Shown here: positions 9,345 through 19,668 of the stretch, piece after piece
How the letters are laid out: each line of letters starts with the position of its first letter
How positions within the stretch are numbered: position 1 is the first letter of the stretch
From: Nocardia speluncae NBRC 108251
GTDB lineage: Bacteria > Actinomycetota > Actinomycetes > Mycobacteriales > Mycobacteriaceae
Direction: 5' to 3'
NCBI RefSeq assembly: GCF_001613245.1
Contig: NZ_BDBZ01000007.1
Span: 186,001 to 250,000, forward strand
Length of the DNA: 64,000 nucleotides
Notes under the pieces: model-generated
What the model was told of the DNA's origin: nothing
Seen by the model: the letters and a program-made list of their open reading frames with translations, nothing else
Database searches by the model: none
Position numbers and translations under genes: made by a program

Positions 9345-10064
9345 TCACTCCCGGAAACGGTGGCCCATCCCGGGCTCGGTGACCAGATGTTTGGGATGGG
9401 ACGGATCGTCCTCCAGTTTCCGGCGCAACTGGGCGAGATAGACACGCAGGTAGTGGGTTTCGGACTGATAGGCCGGACCCCACACCTCGCGGAGCAGTTC
9501 CTGCCGGCCCACGAGTTTCCCGCGATTGCGCACCAGCATTTCCAGCACGCCCCATTCGGTGGGAGTCAGATGGACCTCGGTGCCCGCCTTGGTCACCTTC
9601 TTCGCCGAAAGATCCACGGTGAACGAATCGGTGACAACCACCGGTTCGTCGGGTTCGGCCGCATCCGCGGCCCGGCGCAGTGCCGCGCGTAACCGGGCGA
9701 GGAATTCGTCCATCCCGAACGGTTTGGTCACGTAGTCGTCGGCGCCGGCGTCGAGCGCGTCCACCTTGTCTGCCGAATCGGTGCGGGCGGACAGCACGAT
9801 GATCGGCACCTTCGTCCAGCCGCGCAGACCCGCGAGCACCTCGATCCCGTCGATATCGGGAAGTCCGAGATCGAGTACCACCACATCGGGTCTGCGTTCG
9901 GTGGCTGCCCGCAGCGCGCCCGCACCCGTGGCCGCGGTGACCACGTCGTAGCCGCGCACCGAGAGATTGATGCGCATCGCCCGCAGGATCTGCGGTTCGT
10001 CGTCGACCACGAGGACGGTGGGCTGTTGCTGCGCACCGTGCTCCGGCTGCGGTCCGGTTCTCAT
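9345..10064 (-). CDS. kdpE: KdpE response regulator
   Basis: A 239-residue OmpR-class response regulator, partner of KdpD, expected to activate the kdp operon under K+ limitation or osmotic stress. The receiver domain has D21/D22, phospho-acceptor D65 in VVLDLGLPD, and the conserved Thr/Lys (LSART, TKPFGMDE). A winged-helix DNA-binding domain covers about residues 140-235 (EVHLTPTEWGVLEMLV). The ATG overlaps the kdpD stop as ATGA, so it is the last gene of the operon. It converges on the alkyl sulfatase with a four-base gap and no hairpin between. Confidence 0.93.
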   Translation of the reverse strand: MRTGPQPEHGAQQQPTVLVVDDEPQILRAMRINLSVRGYDVVTAATGAGALRAATERRPDVVVLDLGLPDIDGIEVLAGLRGWTKVPIIVLSARTDSADKVDALDAGADDYVTKPFGMDEFLARLRAALRRAADAAEPDEPVVVTDSFTVDLSAKKVTKAGTEVHLTPTEWGVLEMLVRNRGKLVGRQELLREVWGPAYQSETHYLRVYLAQLRRKLEDDPSHPKHLVTEPGMGHRFRE

Positions 10065-12598
10065 TGCGAAACCTCCGTGGGCGACGTATCGGTGCGGCCT
10101 TGCGCGACCGCGAGATCGACGGTGACGGTGAGCCCCCCGCCGGGGGTAGGGGCCGCGCTCACGGAGCCACCCATGGCATCGGCGAACCCGCGCACCACCG
10201 AGAGCCCCAGACCCAGACCGCTGGTGTTGTCCCGATCGCCCAGCTGCTGGAACGGGTCGAAAACCCGCTCGGGATCGGCGCCGGGCAGCCCCGGCCCGTG
10301 GTCGACGACCCGGGTCAGGATCCGGCCGTCCACCGCCGCGGCATCGATCGTCACCTCCGATTCGGCGCCGTAGCGCAAGGCGTTGTCCACGAGATTGGCC
10401 AGAACGCGTTCCAGCAGGTCGGGGTCGGCCTGCACCACTGTCGCCCCGACACTGACCCGTACCCGGTCGAGCGCGCCGCGGCGCGCGCCGCGCGGACTCA
10501 CTCCGACGCTGACCAGCGACCGGTGTACCACCTCGTCCAGATACACCGGCCGCAACCGTGGCCGGACCACACCCGCGGCGAGCCGCGAGGAATCGAGCAG
10601 GTTACCGACCAGCGCCGTGAGCTGATCGGCGGATTCTTCCACCGTGGCGAGCAATTCGGCCCGGTCCGCGGGGGAGAACTCGACATCGTCGGACCGCAGG
10701 CTCGAGACCGCCGCTTTGACCGCCGCCAGTGGGGTGCGCAGATCGTGGCTGACTGCCGAGAGCAGATCGCGGCGCAACCGGTCGGCCTCGGCGAGCGCCG
10801 CGGCCTTGTTCGCTTCCTCCGTGAGCTGGCGCCGCTGAACCAGGCCGACGGCCTGACCCGTTACCGCCTCCAGGACTCGCCGGTCGCGGGCGCGCAAGGT
10901 CGGGCCGGCCAGCAGCAGGCTGTAGTCCCCGTCGCCGACCTCGACCGCGGTATCGGCCCCGTCGGCGCGCTCGGGGGGATCCGTGCCGACCGCGGCGAGC
11001 GTGCCGCGGTCGCGGTGGCGCAGGCTCACTGCCCGCTGTCCGTAGGTCTGGCGCAACCGTTCCAGCAGGGCCGCCGGGTCGGCGCCGCGCAGCACCGCCC
11101 CCGCGAACAGGGTGAGCAGTTCGGCTTCCCGGGACGCCTGCCCGGCCTGTTCGGCCCGGCGCGCGGCGGTATCCACGAGCGCTGCCACCGCGACCGCGAC
11201 CACCAGCAGCAGTACCGCCGGTAGGAAACTGTTCGGCTCCTGGATCGTGACGCTGTAGCGGGGATCGGTGAACAGGATGTTGAGCAGTAAACCGGCGATC
11301 AATGCCGACGCGACAGCCGGCAGCACACCGCCGAACAACGCCACCGCCAGCACTGCCACGAAATACAACGCGCTTTCGCTCACCAGATCCAGGTAGCGGT
11401 CGAGCCAGACGGCCAGGATCGCGGAGATCGCCGAGGGGACGACGAATGCGGCGATCCAGGCCGCGGTGCGGCGCGCCTTGGGGCGTGGTCGCCGGCGCCG
11501 GCGACCCGCGGCCTCGTGGGTGACCATATGTACGTCGATCTTGCCGGAGTGCTGTACCACTTCCGCACCGATACCCTCGTCGAACATCCGCGCCCAGCGC
11601 GATCGGCGAGAGGTGCCGAGCACCAGTTGGGTGGCGTTGACCGTGCGGGCGAAATCCAGCAGGGCGGTGGGTACCTCGTCGCCGACCACCGTATGCAGTT
11701 CCGCGCCGAGGTGCGCGGCCAGTTTCCGGACCGCCGTCATCTGCGGCGCCGCCACTCCGGTCAGACCGTCACCGCGGACCACATGGACGACGAGCAGTTC
11801 GGCACTGGATTTCGCGGCGATCCGGCCCGCCCGCCGCACGAGCGTTTCCGATTCCCGGCCCCCGGTGACGGCGACGACCACCCGTTCCCGGGCCTCCCAG
11901 GTGGCGGTGATCCGGTGATCGGCCCGATATTTGGCCAGTGCCGCATCCACTTGGTCGGCCAGCCACAGCAGGGCGAGTTCGCGCAGCGCGGTCAGGTTAC
12001 CGCGCCGGAAGTAGTGCGCCAGCGCGGCATCGGCCTTCTCCGGCGCGTACACATTGCCGAGCGTGATCCGCCGTTGCAGCGCTTCCGGGGTGATATCGAC
12101 CAGTTCGATCTGGTCGGCGGCGCGCACCACCGCGTCGGGCACGGTCTCGTGCTGGGTAGCGCCGGTGATCTGCTCGACCACATCGTTGAGACCCTCGAGG
12201 TGCTGGATGTTCACGGTGGACACCACGGTGATCCCGGCGGCCAGCAGTTCCTGAACGTCCTCGTACCGTTTACGGTTGCGGCTGCCGGGGGTGTTGGTAT
12301 GCGCCAGTTCGTCCACCAGCACCAGGTCGGGCCGGCGGGCCAGGACGGCGTCCACATCCAGTTCGGACTGCACCGTGCCGCGATAGGGGATCGCGATCCG
12401 GGGCACCTGTTCGATACCTTCCAGCAGTTCCGCGGTCTGCGCGCGGCCGTGCGTCTCGACCACGGCGGCCACCACATCCTGGCCGCGTGCCAGGCGCCGG
12501 TGCGCCTCACCCAGCATCGCGTACGTTTTACCGACCCCGGGGGCCGCGCCGAGATAGATGCGCAGCTCACCCGGGGTGCGGTGTGGTGTAGCGGTCAC
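10061..12598 (-). CDS. kdpD: KdpD osmosensitive K+ channel sensor histidine kinase
   Basis: An 845-residue sensor kinase for potassium and turgor. In order: the N-terminal KdpD domain with P-loop GAAPGVGKT (residues 17-25), a USP-like domain (VVAVTGGRESETLVRRAGRI region), four closely spaced membrane helices near 380-480, a GAF-like region, a HisKA domain with phospho-acceptor H618 in SAVSHDLRTPL, and a HATPase domain (NLVDNALRYG, DHGPGLP, GLGLSVVRGF). It starts at GTG 26 bases after kdpC with only a weak ribosome site, so its yield may be low. Length is close to that of E. coli KdpD (894). Confidence 0.93.
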   Translation of the reverse strand: MTATPHRTPGELRIYLGAAPGVGKTYAMLGEAHRRLARGQDVVAAVVETHGRAQTAELLEGIEQVPRIAIPYRGTVQSELDVDAVLARRPDLVLVDELAHTNTPGSRNRKRYEDVQELLAAGITVVSTVNIQHLEGLNDVVEQITGATQHETVPDAVVRAADQIELVDITPEALQRRITLGNVYAPEKADAALAHYFRRGNLTALRELALLWLADQVDAALAKYRADHRITATWEARERVVVAVTGGRESETLVRRAGRIAAKSSAELLVVHVVRGDGLTGVAAPQMTAVRKLAAHLGAELHTVVGDEVPTALLDFARTVNATQLVLGTSRRSRWARMFDEGIGAEVVQHSGKIDVHMVTHEAAGRRRRRPRPKARRTAAWIAAFVVPSAISAILAVWLDRYLDLVSESALYFVAVLAVALFGGVLPAVASALIAGLLLNILFTDPRYSVTIQEPNSFLPAVLLLVVAVAVAALVDTAARRAEQAGQASREAELLTLFAGAVLRGADPAALLERLRQTYGQRAVSLRHRDRGTLAAVGTDPPERADGADTAVEVGDGDYSLLLAGPTLRARDRRVLEAVTGQAVGLVQRRQLTEEANKAAALAEADRLRRDLLSAVSHDLRTPLAAVKAAVSSLRSDDVEFSPADRAELLATVEESADQLTALVGNLLDSSRLAAGVVRPRLRPVYLDEVVHRSLVSVGVSPRGARRGALDRVRVSVGATVVQADPDLLERVLANLVDNALRYGAESEVTIDAAAVDGRILTRVVDHGPGLPGADPERVFDPFQQLGDRDNTSGLGLGLSVVRGFADAMGGSVSAAPTPGGGLTVTVDLAVAQGRTDTSPTEVSQ

Positions 12599-12624
12599 CT
12601 CGGCATCATTTCACCGTGCACGGA

Positions 12625-13572
12625 TCACTGTCCGCTCGCGGTGCCGGACACGGGGTAGCGGCTGTCCAGGTCGAGGTTGAGTGCGAGGACGTGGACCCGC
12701 GGTTCTCCGGCGAACCCGAGTTCGCGACCCTGCGTGTGCGCCGCGACGATATCGCGGACCGCGGCCGGTTCGATACCGCGCGCGGCCGCCACCCGGTTCA
12801 CCTGGATCTCGGCGTAGGCAGGTGAGATATGCGGATCCAGGCCGCTAGCGCTGCTGGTCACCGCATCCGCGGGGACGGCCGGTTCGGCGGGTGCGTTCCC
12901 GGCGATCGGCACGATCCGACCGGTCGAGAAGTCCTCGCCGTACGGTGCGCATTCGACCGGAACGCCCTGGTACTCGGCGAGAAACACCGGCGTGGATCGG
13001 GTGGACCGGGCCCGGCAGGGTTCGTTGACGCTGACCACCCGCTGCGGGATCACCGCACCGTTCGCGGTGTGGGTGCCCATTACCGAGAGCACCGCCCCGG
13101 CCCCGTCGGGTGTGCAGAACGGCCGGGTGCCGTCGACGCCCTCCAGAAGACCGATCTCATGGCTGCGCGTGCACACCTGAGTGAGCAGGCTCGGGGTGAA
13201 TCCGGCCGATTCCGGGTCGGATCCCGTGGCGAGCAGGGCCGGGTCGGCGGGGGTGTCGACGATATTCTCCGGGCCCAGGTTGCTACCACCCGAGGCCAGG
13301 GTGTCGTAACCGTCGCCGGCCGCCGACGGACGGCTCTGGAAGTACCAGGTGATCGGGTCGCCGTTCGCGTCGGTGAACGATTGGCCGAGCAGGGAACTGC
13401 CGACGGCGCGACCGCCGGCCTCGACGATCGAACCGTGCGATTTATCGTGAAGCCCTGGTAATTGGCCCGCCACCCAGACGATCCCGGGGTAGGCGAAACC
13501 AGTGATCAAGGTCAGTATCAGCAAGGCCCGCAGCGCGGCGGAATGCTGGCGGATCAGATCGGAGACAGGCAT
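12625..13572 (-). CDS. kdpC: KdpC subunit with a large four-cysteine insertion
   Basis: The chaperone-like subunit of the KdpFABC K+-transporting ATPase. It has one N-terminal membrane helix (residues 14-37) and a periplasm-side domain. Family blocks flank the protein: [11 protein letters not shown] and SGGSNLG near residues 58-100, then [20 protein letters not shown] near 241-260 and the C-terminal [11 protein letters not shown]. At 315 residues it is over 100 longer than E. coli KdpC (190). The excess lies at about residues 103-230 and includes four cysteines (134, 153, 186, 208). The ATG starts one base after the kdpB stop. Confidence 0.9.
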   Translation of the reverse strand: MPVSDLIRQHSAALRALLILTLITGFAYPGIVWVAGQLPGLHDKSHGSIVEAGGRAVGSSLLGQSFTDANGDPITWYFQSRPSAAGDGYDTLASGGSNLGPENIVDTPADPALLATGSDPESAGFTPSLLTQVCTRSHEIGLLEGVDGTRPFCTPDGAGAVLSVMGTHTANGAVIPQRVVSVNEPCRARSTRSTPVFLAEYQGVPVECAPYGEDFSTGRIVPIAGNAPAEPAVPADAVTSSASGLDPHISPAYAEIQVNRVAAARGIEPAAVRDIVAAHTQGRELGFAGEPRVHVLALNLDLDSRYPVSGTASGQ

Positions 13573-13573
13573 A

Positions 13574-15721
13574 TCAGGACATCCCGGGCAGGTATTGGAC
13601 GATGAGGTCGATCAGTTTGATCCCGAGGAAGGGCGCGACGATTCCGCCCAGCCCGTAGATCGACAGATTGCGGCTGAGCAGTTTCGCTGCGTTCCCGGGC
13701 GTGTACTGCACACCGCGCAGGGCCAGCGGGATCAGGGCCACGATCACCAGCGCGTTGAAGATCACCGCCGAGAGGATCGCCGACTGCGGGCTGGCCAGCC
13801 GCATGATGTTCAGCAGATCCAGCCCCGGGAACAATCCGACGAACAAGGCCGGGATGATCGCGAAGTACTTGGCGATATCGTTGGCGATCGAGAACGTGGT
13901 CAGCGCGCCCCGGGTGATGAGGAGCTGTTTGCCGATCTCGACGATTTCGATCAGTTTGGTCGGATCGGAATCGAGATCGACCATGTTCCCGGCCTCTTTG
14001 GCGGCCGAGGTACCGGTATTCATCGCGACCCCGACATCGGCCTGCGCCAGCGCGGGCGCGTCGTTGGTGCCGTCGCCGGTCATCGCGACGAGCCGCCCGC
14101 CTTCCTGTTCCCGCCGGATCAAACCCAGTTTGTCCTCCGGTGTGGCCTCGGCCAGGAAATCGTCCACGCCGGCTTCGTCGGCGATCGCTTTGGCGGTGCG
14201 CGGATTGTCACCGGTGATCATGACCGTGCGGATGCCCATCCGCCGCATTTCCGCGAACCGGTCGCGCATCCCCTGTTTCACCACATCCTCGAGGCGGATC
14301 ACACCGAGAACCCGGGCCTGACCATCGCGGATCTCGCCGACGACGAGCGGCGTTCCGCCCGCTTCCGCGATTGCGCCGACGACGGTATCGAGTTCGGCCG
14401 GCACCGAACCGCCGTTGCCGCGAATCCATTGGGCCACCGAATTCGCCGCGCCTTTGCGCAACTGGACACCGTCGATATCCACCCCGGACATCCGGGTGGC
14501 GGCGGTGAACGGCACCCATTGGGCGTGCGCGAGTTCCCCCGGAGTGCGTTCACGCAGCCCGTAGGCGTCCTTCGCGTACACCACGATGGACCGGCCCTCG
14601 GGGGTTTCGTCGGCGAGACTGGACAGCTGTGCCGCGTCGGTCAGCTCCTGTTCGCCGACCTCGGCCAACGGTACGAACCGGGTGGCCTGCCGGTTGCCGA
14701 GGGTGATCGTGCCGGTCTTGTCCAGCAGCAGCGTGTTCACATCACCCGCGGCCTCGACGGCCCGCCCCGACATCGCCAGGACATTGCGCTGTACGAGCCG
14801 GTCCATCCCCGCGATACCGATAGCCGACAGCAACGCGCCGATGGTCGTCGGGATCAAACACACCAGCAGGGAGACCAGCACGATCCCGCTGACCCCGTAG
14901 CTGCCCAGGGCGAGACTGTCCGGCACGCCGGGATTGTTGTCCTTGGAGAAGATCGCCAGCGGTTGCAGCGTGACCACCGCGACCACGAAGATCAGCGTGA
15001 GTGCCGCCAGCAGGATATTGAGCGCGATCTCGTTCGGTGTCTTCTGCCGGGCCGCACCCTCTACCAGCGCGATCATCTTGTCGATGAAGCTCTGGCCCGG
15101 TTCCTGAGTGATACGTACGATGATCCGGTCCGACAGCACCGTGGTGCCGCCGGTGACCGCGGACCGATCGCCGCCGGATTCCCGGATCACCGGGGCGGAT
15201 TCGCCCGTGATCGCGGATTCGTCCACCGAGGCGATACCTTCCACCACATCGCCGTCCCCGGGGATCACCTGACCGGCCTCGACCACGACATGGTCGCCCC
15301 GGCGCAGTTGCGGGGCCGGAACGGGTTCCTCGGTGAGGGGGGCGCCGGGCGACCGGTCGACCAGCCGGCGGGCGACGGTATCGGACTTGGCGCGACGCAG
15401 GGTATCGGCTTGGGCCTTACCGCGTCCTTCGGCCACGGCCTCGGCGAGGTTGGCGAACACCACGGTGAGCCACAGCCAGACGACGACCGCCCAGGCGAAG
15501 AAACTCGGATCGACGACGGCGAGCACCGTCGCCCAGACCGCGCCGATCTCGACGATGAACATCACCGGATTACGCCACAGGGTGCGCGGATCCAGTTTGC
15601 GCATCGCCTGCGGCCACGAGCTCAGCAGCAGCTGCGGATCGAGCAGGCCACCGCGGACCCGGCTCTTCGCGGGCTGCGGTGCCGCGGGTACGGGATCGGA
15701 TTCGATGGTAGGAGCGGACAT
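13574..15721 (-). CDS. kdpB: KdpB P-type ATPase subunit
   Basis: A 715-residue catalytic subunit of KdpFABC. It hydrolyses ATP to drive K+ uptake. The actuator motif AITGESAPV, the phosphorylation motif DKTGTITLG (D334), the [14 protein letters not shown] block and the hinge [21 protein letters not shown] are all present, as are the usual membrane segments. I set the start at ATG 15721 ([10 protein letters not shown]): this codon shares one base with the kdpA stop (TGATG). The open frame extends further upstream but would run deep into kdpA. Confidence 0.95.
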   Translation of the reverse strand: MSAPTIESDPVPAAPQPAKSRVRGGLLDPQLLLSSWPQAMRKLDPRTLWRNPVMFIVEIGAVWATVLAVVDPSFFAWAVVVWLWLTVVFANLAEAVAEGRGKAQADTLRRAKSDTVARRLVDRSPGAPLTEEPVPAPQLRRGDHVVVEAGQVIPGDGDVVEGIASVDESAITGESAPVIRESGGDRSAVTGGTTVLSDRIIVRITQEPGQSFIDKMIALVEGAARQKTPNEIALNILLAALTLIFVVAVVTLQPLAIFSKDNNPGVPDSLALGSYGVSGIVLVSLLVCLIPTTIGALLSAIGIAGMDRLVQRNVLAMSGRAVEAAGDVNTLLLDKTGTITLGNRQATRFVPLAEVGEQELTDAAQLSSLADETPEGRSIVVYAKDAYGLRERTPGELAHAQWVPFTAATRMSGVDIDGVQLRKGAANSVAQWIRGNGGSVPAELDTVVGAIAEAGGTPLVVGEIRDGQARVLGVIRLEDVVKQGMRDRFAEMRRMGIRTVMITGDNPRTAKAIADEAGVDDFLAEATPEDKLGLIRREQEGGRLVAMTGDGTNDAPALAQADVGVAMNTGTSAAKEAGNMVDLDSDPTKLIEIVEIGKQLLITRGALTTFSIANDIAKYFAIIPALFVGLFPGLDLLNIMRLASPQSAILSAVIFNALVIVALIPLALRGVQYTPGNAAKLLSRNLSIYGLGGIVAPFLGIKLIDLIVQYLPGMS

Positions 15722-17391
15722 CAATGCAGTCCTTCGGCGAGCGGCCCGAGCGCCAGCGCGGGCAGGAAGGTGAGAGCGACCAGGATGACGGTGACCCCGA
15801 CGACCAGGCCGATGAATTGCGGCCGGTGGGTCGGCAGCGTTCCCACCGAAGCGGGGGTGGTGCGCTGTTTCGCAAGTGAACCGGCCAGCGCCAGCACCAG
15901 GATCATCGGCAGGAACCGGCCGAGGAGCATGGCCAGGCCGAGCGCTGTGTTGAACCATTCGGTATTGCCGGACAAGCCGGCGAAGGCGGATCCGTTGTTG
16001 TTACCGGCCGAGGTGAATGCGTACAGCACTTCGGACAAGCCGTGTGGCCCCGAATCCTGGATCGCGGCACGCTGTCCCGGCATTGCCATGGCCAGCGCGG
16101 TCCCGCTCAGCACGATTACCGGCGTCACCAGGAAATATGCGGCGGCGAGTTTGATCTCACGGGGCGTGATCTTCTTCCCGAGGTATTCCGGGGTGCGCCC
16201 GACCATCAATCCGGCGACGAACACCGTGATCAGCGCCAGCACCAGCATGCCGTAGAGGCCCGAGCCGACGCCGCCCGGCGCCACCTCCCCGAGCTGCATG
16301 TTGAACATGAGCATCATGCCGCCGAGGCTGGTGTAGGAATCGTGCATCGAATCCACCGCGCCGGTGGAGGTGAGGGTGGTGGCGGCGGCGAAGGTCGCCG
16401 AATTCGCCACGCCGAAACGCTGCTCGACGCCTTCCATGGATGCCCCGACCGCGGCCGGCACGGTGCCGTGGTGCTGGAGCTGGAAAACGGTGACCAGGCT
16501 GACGCTGACCAGCGCGAGCACGGTCATGACGGCGGCGATCGCATAGCCCTGTCTGCGGCTGCCGACCATGCGGCCGAAGGTGCGCGGCAGCGAGAAGGCG
16601 ATCACCGTCAGTAGGAAGATCTCTACCCAGTTGGTCCACGCCGTGGGGTTCTCGAACGGATGCGCGGAGTTCGCGTTGAACGGTCCGCCGCCGTTGGTCC
16701 CGAGATCCTTGATGGCTTCCTGGCCGGCGATGAGACCGCCGGGCAGGTTCTGCCGATCGCCACCGAGTGTGGTGACCACCTGATCGTTGAGATGGAAGTT
16801 CTGGATCACCCCACCGGCGATCAGCACAATGGCCGCCACCGTCGCGATGGGCAGCAGGATGCGCAGTGTACCGCGCACCAGATCGACCCAGAAGTTCCCG
16901 AGGGTGCCGCCACGCGACCGCGCCAGGCCGCGGACGACGGCCATGGCGACGGCCATCCCGACCGCGGCGGAGACGAAATTCTGCACGGTGAGTCCCGCGG
17001 CCTGGGCCAGCGGGCCCAGTGTGGACTCGCCCGCGTAGTTCTGCCAGTTCGTGTTGGTCACGAAACTGGCGGCAGTGTTCCAGGCCAGGGCGGCGGTCAT
17101 CGGGGTGGCCGTCTCGTCCGGGAACAAGGGCAGTTTGTGCTGCACGGCCAGAAGGAGGAACAGGAAGACCAAGCTCACCGCGGAGAAGGCGAGGACGCTG
17201 CGGGCGTAACCACCCCAGGTCTGCTCGCGGTCGGGGTCGGCACCGACCAGCCGGTAGATCCTGCGTTCGAAGCGGGAATGGGTGGTGCGTGTGTAGACGC
17301 GGTACATGTAGTCGCCCAACGGCACATGTACCGCCGCCAGCGCCGCCACCAGCGTGCCGAGGAACAGCACACCCGCAATGGTTGTACTCAC
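15721..17391 (-). CDS. kdpA: KdpA potassium-translocating subunit
   Basis: A 556-residue channel-like subunit of KdpFABC with about ten membrane helices. The four filter-like loops typical of the family are visible, for example [33 protein letters not shown], and [20 protein letters not shown], plus [15 protein letters not shown]. It starts at GTG 17391, immediately after the kdpF stop, and its stop shares a base with the kdpB start, so all three are co-translated. Confidence 0.95.
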   Translation of the reverse strand: MSTTIAGVLFLGTLVAALAAVHVPLGDYMYRVYTRTTHSRFERRIYRLVGADPDREQTWGGYARSVLAFSAVSLVFLFLLLAVQHKLPLFPDETATPMTAALAWNTAASFVTNTNWQNYAGESTLGPLAQAAGLTVQNFVSAAVGMAVAMAVVRGLARSRGGTLGNFWVDLVRGTLRILLPIATVAAIVLIAGGVIQNFHLNDQVVTTLGGDRQNLPGGLIAGQEAIKDLGTNGGGPFNANSAHPFENPTAWTNWVEIFLLTVIAFSLPRTFGRMVGSRRQGYAIAAVMTVLALVSVSLVTVFQLQHHGTVPAAVGASMEGVEQRFGVANSATFAAATTLTSTGAVDSMHDSYTSLGGMMLMFNMQLGEVAPGGVGSGLYGMLVLALITVFVAGLMVGRTPEYLGKKITPREIKLAAAYFLVTPVIVLSGTALAMAMPGQRAAIQDSGPHGLSEVLYAFTSAGNNNGSAFAGLSGNTEWFNTALGLAMLLGRFLPMILVLALAGSLAKQRTTPASVGTLPTHRPQFIGLVVGVTVILVALTFLPALALGPLAEGLH

Positions 17392-17481
17392 TCAGAACCT
17401 CTCGGGAAACAGCAGAGCGGCCACCATCAGTCCGATGACGACGACGGCCAGGGCCAGGCCCACGGCATTGACGATGTTCAC
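17392..17481 (-). CDS. kdpF: KdpF small subunit
   Basis: A 29-residue single-helix protein (VNIVNAVGLALAVVVIGLM...LLFPERF) directly before kdpA. The position, size and the closing FPERF match KdpF, which stabilises the KdpFABC complex in the membrane. It starts at GTG, which overlaps the stop of the 27-codon ORF upstream as GTGA. Confidence 0.88.
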   Translation of the reverse strand: MNIVNAVGLALAVVVIGLMVAALLFPERF

Positions 17482-17561
17482 AGTCGCTCCACCATTCGCT
17501 GTACGAACCCGAGCACACCGAATACCGCGACCGTGACCAGGAGATAGGCCAGGATCGACAC
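17478..17561 (-). CDS. 27-residue membrane peptide heading the kdp operon
   Basis: A tiny ORF beginning at GTG 17561 with GGAGG five bases upstream, encoding VSILAYLLVTVAVFGVLGFV then QRMVERL: one membrane helix with a basic/acidic tail. Its stop overlaps the kdpF GTG as GTGA, so it is translated with the kdp genes. An in-frame ATG four codons earlier (17573) has a poor ribosome site. I recall similar unnamed short ORFs before kdpF in other actinobacteria. It may be a second small subunit of the pump or a leader that sets kdpF translation; neither is shown. Confidence 0.65.
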   Translation of the reverse strand: MSILAYLLVTVAVFGVLGFVQRMVERL

Positions 17562-18015
17562 GTCTGCCTCCATTCCGAAAACCGGGGCAGCGCGACGCAA
17601 CCCGAAACGGCTGCGGCTGCCCGACCGGGTCGAAACTACGATCCGCATCTCCCCGCGCCCCACCCGTTGACGAGTCCTTTACGCCTCTTGCGCGCGCCTT
17701 GATGCCTTTCTTGCGCGCCCTCCGTTGTGCTGCGGTGCACGCCACAAAGAACGGCTCGCTCCGGATACCGATGTTCGGCCTGCCCAGGGTGCGGGCGGGT
17801 GCCACGGCTCCGAACACGGCTGCCCGGCCGGCTCCGGGCACGGATGTGCGGACGCGTGGCGCTCCGGGATGGGACTGCGGGTGAAGTCGATGTGGATTCG
17901 TGTCCGGCGAAACGGCGCACGAATCGGGTCGGGAGCGCACTCTTACCGTGAGGTCTCGCGCAAGGAAAGTCCGCCCGGCCGGGACGTTCCCGGCCCCGCA
18001 TACGGAGGACCGTTC

Positions 18016-18123
18016 ATGCACCCGTTCGCCTATACGCCCGCCGAACTGGCCGATGCCATAATCCTGGCCGTGCGCTGCGTACTACATGTGTATTCGTCGG
18101 GTACGCCGTGCGTCCCTATGTGA
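18016..18123 (+). CDS. Possible 35-residue small protein
   Basis: An ATG at 18016 follows GGAGG by seven bases and opens a 35-codon frame beginning MHPFAYTPAELADAIILAV and ending with a Cys/Pro tail. Upstream lie a TAnnnT hexamer (TACCGT, about 17943) and a hairpin (GGCCGGG-ACGTT-CCCGGCC). The ribosome site is good and the first 20 codons could form an amphipathic helix, but I recognise no family. It could equally be the chance content of a regulatory RNA. Confidence 0.3.
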   Translation: MHPFAYTPAELADAIILAVRCVLHVYSSGTPCVPM

Positions 18124-18277
18124 GTGGCTCACCGGGTACCGCGCGGGCCGCCCGCGGCGACTCGCAGCCGGGGTGAACGCGCCGGTCCGGGCCGGATCAC
18201 GCCGACGGCCTCAGGAGACCGGATCGCGACTCCGGGCCGGCGATTGCCGCGGGGACGTCCGGCCGGTGGTGGCAGCA

Positions 18278-18315
18278 AAGAGCCGGACCCCGCTGGTGTG
18301 CGGGGTCCGGCTCTT
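18278..18315. terminator. Bidirectional terminator downstream of metY
   Basis: A perfect 15-base stem (AAGAGCCGGACCCCG and its complement) with an 8-base loop, 27 bases beyond the metY stop. Its symmetry lets it end transcripts from either side, including any RNA that starts near 17950. Confidence 0.85.
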
Positions 18316-18342
18316 CGGTATTCGGTAGTTGTGTGGCCGGGA

Positions 18343-19668
18343 CTAACCCGCCGCGGCCACGAAACCCGCGCGCAGATCGGCGAGGATATCCTCGATTCCC
18401 TCGATACCCACCGCCAGCCGGACCAGACCCGGCGTGACTCCGGAGCTGATCTGTTCCTCGGGCGTCAGCTGGGAATGTGTGGTCGAGGCCGGGTGGATCA
18501 CCAGCGAGCGGACATCACCGATATTGGCGACATGGCTGTGCAGGGTGAGTGCGTCGACGAACTTCTTGCCCGCATCCACCCCGCCGGCCAGCTCGAACGA
18601 GATCACCGCGCCGGTGCCCTTCGGTGCGAGCTGCTTACCGCGCTCGTACCAGGGCGACGACGGCAGACCGGCGTACGACACCGAGGTGACCTCCGGCCGT
18701 TCGGTGAGGAATTCGGCGACGGCCTGAGCGTTCTGTATGTGCCGTTCCATCCGCAGGCTCAATGTTTCCAGGCCCTGGCTGATCAGGAAGGCATTGAACG
18801 GGGCAACTGCGGGACCGAGGTCGCGCAACAGCTGCACGCGGGCCTTGAGCGCGAATGCCGGTGCGCCCAGATCGGCGAATACGGCGCCGTGGTAGCTCGG
18901 ATCCGGCTCGGTGAATCCGGGGAAGCGGGGTCCGTCGTCGGTGCGCACGGTCCAGTCGAAGGTCCCGCCGTCGACGATCACGCCGGCGATCGCGGCGCCG
19001 TGGCCGCCCAGGTATTTCGTCGCCGAGTGGACGACGATATCGGCGCCGTGCGCCAGCGGCTGGATGAGGTAGGGGGTGGCGACGGTGTTGTCGACGATGA
19101 GCGGGACACCGGCGGTGTGTGCCACCTCGGCGATACCCGGGATATCGAAGATATGGTTCTGCGGGTTGGACACCGTCTCCCCGTAGAAGGCCTTCGTATT
19201 CGGGCGGACCGCGGCGCGCCACTGGCCGAGATCGTCGGGATCATCGACGAACGACACCTCGATACCCAGTTTGGGCAGCGTGTAGTGGAAGAGGTTGTAG
19301 GTGCCGCCGTAGAGCCGCGGACTGGAGACGATGTGGTCACCGGCACCGGCCAGGTTGAGGATAGCCAGGGTTTCGGCGGCCTGCCCCGACGACAGCACGA
19401 GTGCGGCGACGCCGCCCTCGAGCGCCGCGATCCGCTGCTCGACCGCATCCTGGGTCGGGTTCATGATCCGGGTGTAGATATTGCCGGGTTCGGCCAAGCC
19501 GAAGAGAGCGGCCGCATGCTCGGTATCGCGGAAGGTGTAGGACGTGGTCTGGTAGATCGGCAGGGCGCGTGCATTGGTGGTGCCGTCCGGGACCTGTCCC
19601 ACGTGGATCTGCTTGGTCTCGAAGCTCCAGCCGTCGGCGGGATTCGGCGGCGGGGTGGAATCGGTCAT
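18343..19668 (-). CDS. metY: O-acetylhomoserine aminocarboxypropyltransferase (MetY)
   Basis: A 441-residue PLP enzyme of the Cys/Met metabolism family. It makes homocysteine from O-acetylhomoserine and sulfide (direct sulfhydrylation). The PLP lysine is K218 in VVHSATKYLGGHG. Blocks SSGQAAETLAILNL, YGGTYNLFHYTLPKLGI and SLVIHPASTTHSQL match MetY more closely than MetB/MetC. The ATG at 19668 has AAGGAAA upstream. The usual partner metX is not adjacent, and I see no SAM riboswitch in its 240-base upstream region. It is divergent from the P450. Confidence 0.93.
   Translation of the reverse strand: MTDSTPPPNPADGWSFETKQIHVGQVPDGTTNARALPIYQTTSYTFRDTEHAAALFGLAEPGNIYTRIMNPTQDAVEQRIAALEGGVAALVLSSGQAAETLAILNLAGAGDHIVSSPRLYGGTYNLFHYTLPKLGIEVSFVDDPDDLGQWRAAVRPNTKAFYGETVSNPQNHIFDIPGIAEVAHTAGVPLIVDNTVATPYLIQPLAHGADIVVHSATKYLGGHGAAIAGVIVDGGTFDWTVRTDDGPRFPGFTEPDPSYHGAVFADLGAPAFALKARVQLLRDLGPAVAPFNAFLISQGLETLSLRMERHIQNAQAVAEFLTERPEVTSVSYAGLPSSPWYERGKQLAPKGTGAVISFELAGGVDAGKKFVDALTLHSHVANIGDVRSLVIHPASTTHSQLTPEEQISSGVTPGLVRLAVGIEGIEDILADLRAGFVAAAG

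Larger units (their letters stand above)
17562..18342. other. 780-base region between kdp and metY
   Basis: This region must hold the kdp promoter on the minus strand; I cannot place its -10 with confidence. The plus strand holds a possible transcription unit: TACCGT near 17943, a GGCCGGG/CCCGGCC hairpin near 17973-17991, then a well-placed GGAGG and a 35-codon ORF, followed by about 150 bases without features and the metY terminator. Nothing else is supported. Confidence 0.5.

Noticed and set aside
13502..16255. A 917-codon open frame antisense to kdpB and kdpA
   Set aside because: It is a high-GC mirror of the kdp genes, Arg/Gly/Asp-rich, without motif, ribosome site or membrane pattern.
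17950..17995. AAGGAAAGTCCG stretch reminiscent of RNase P RNA (rnpB)
   Set aside because: Only this short match is present; the rest of the conserved RNase P core is missing and the region is too short.
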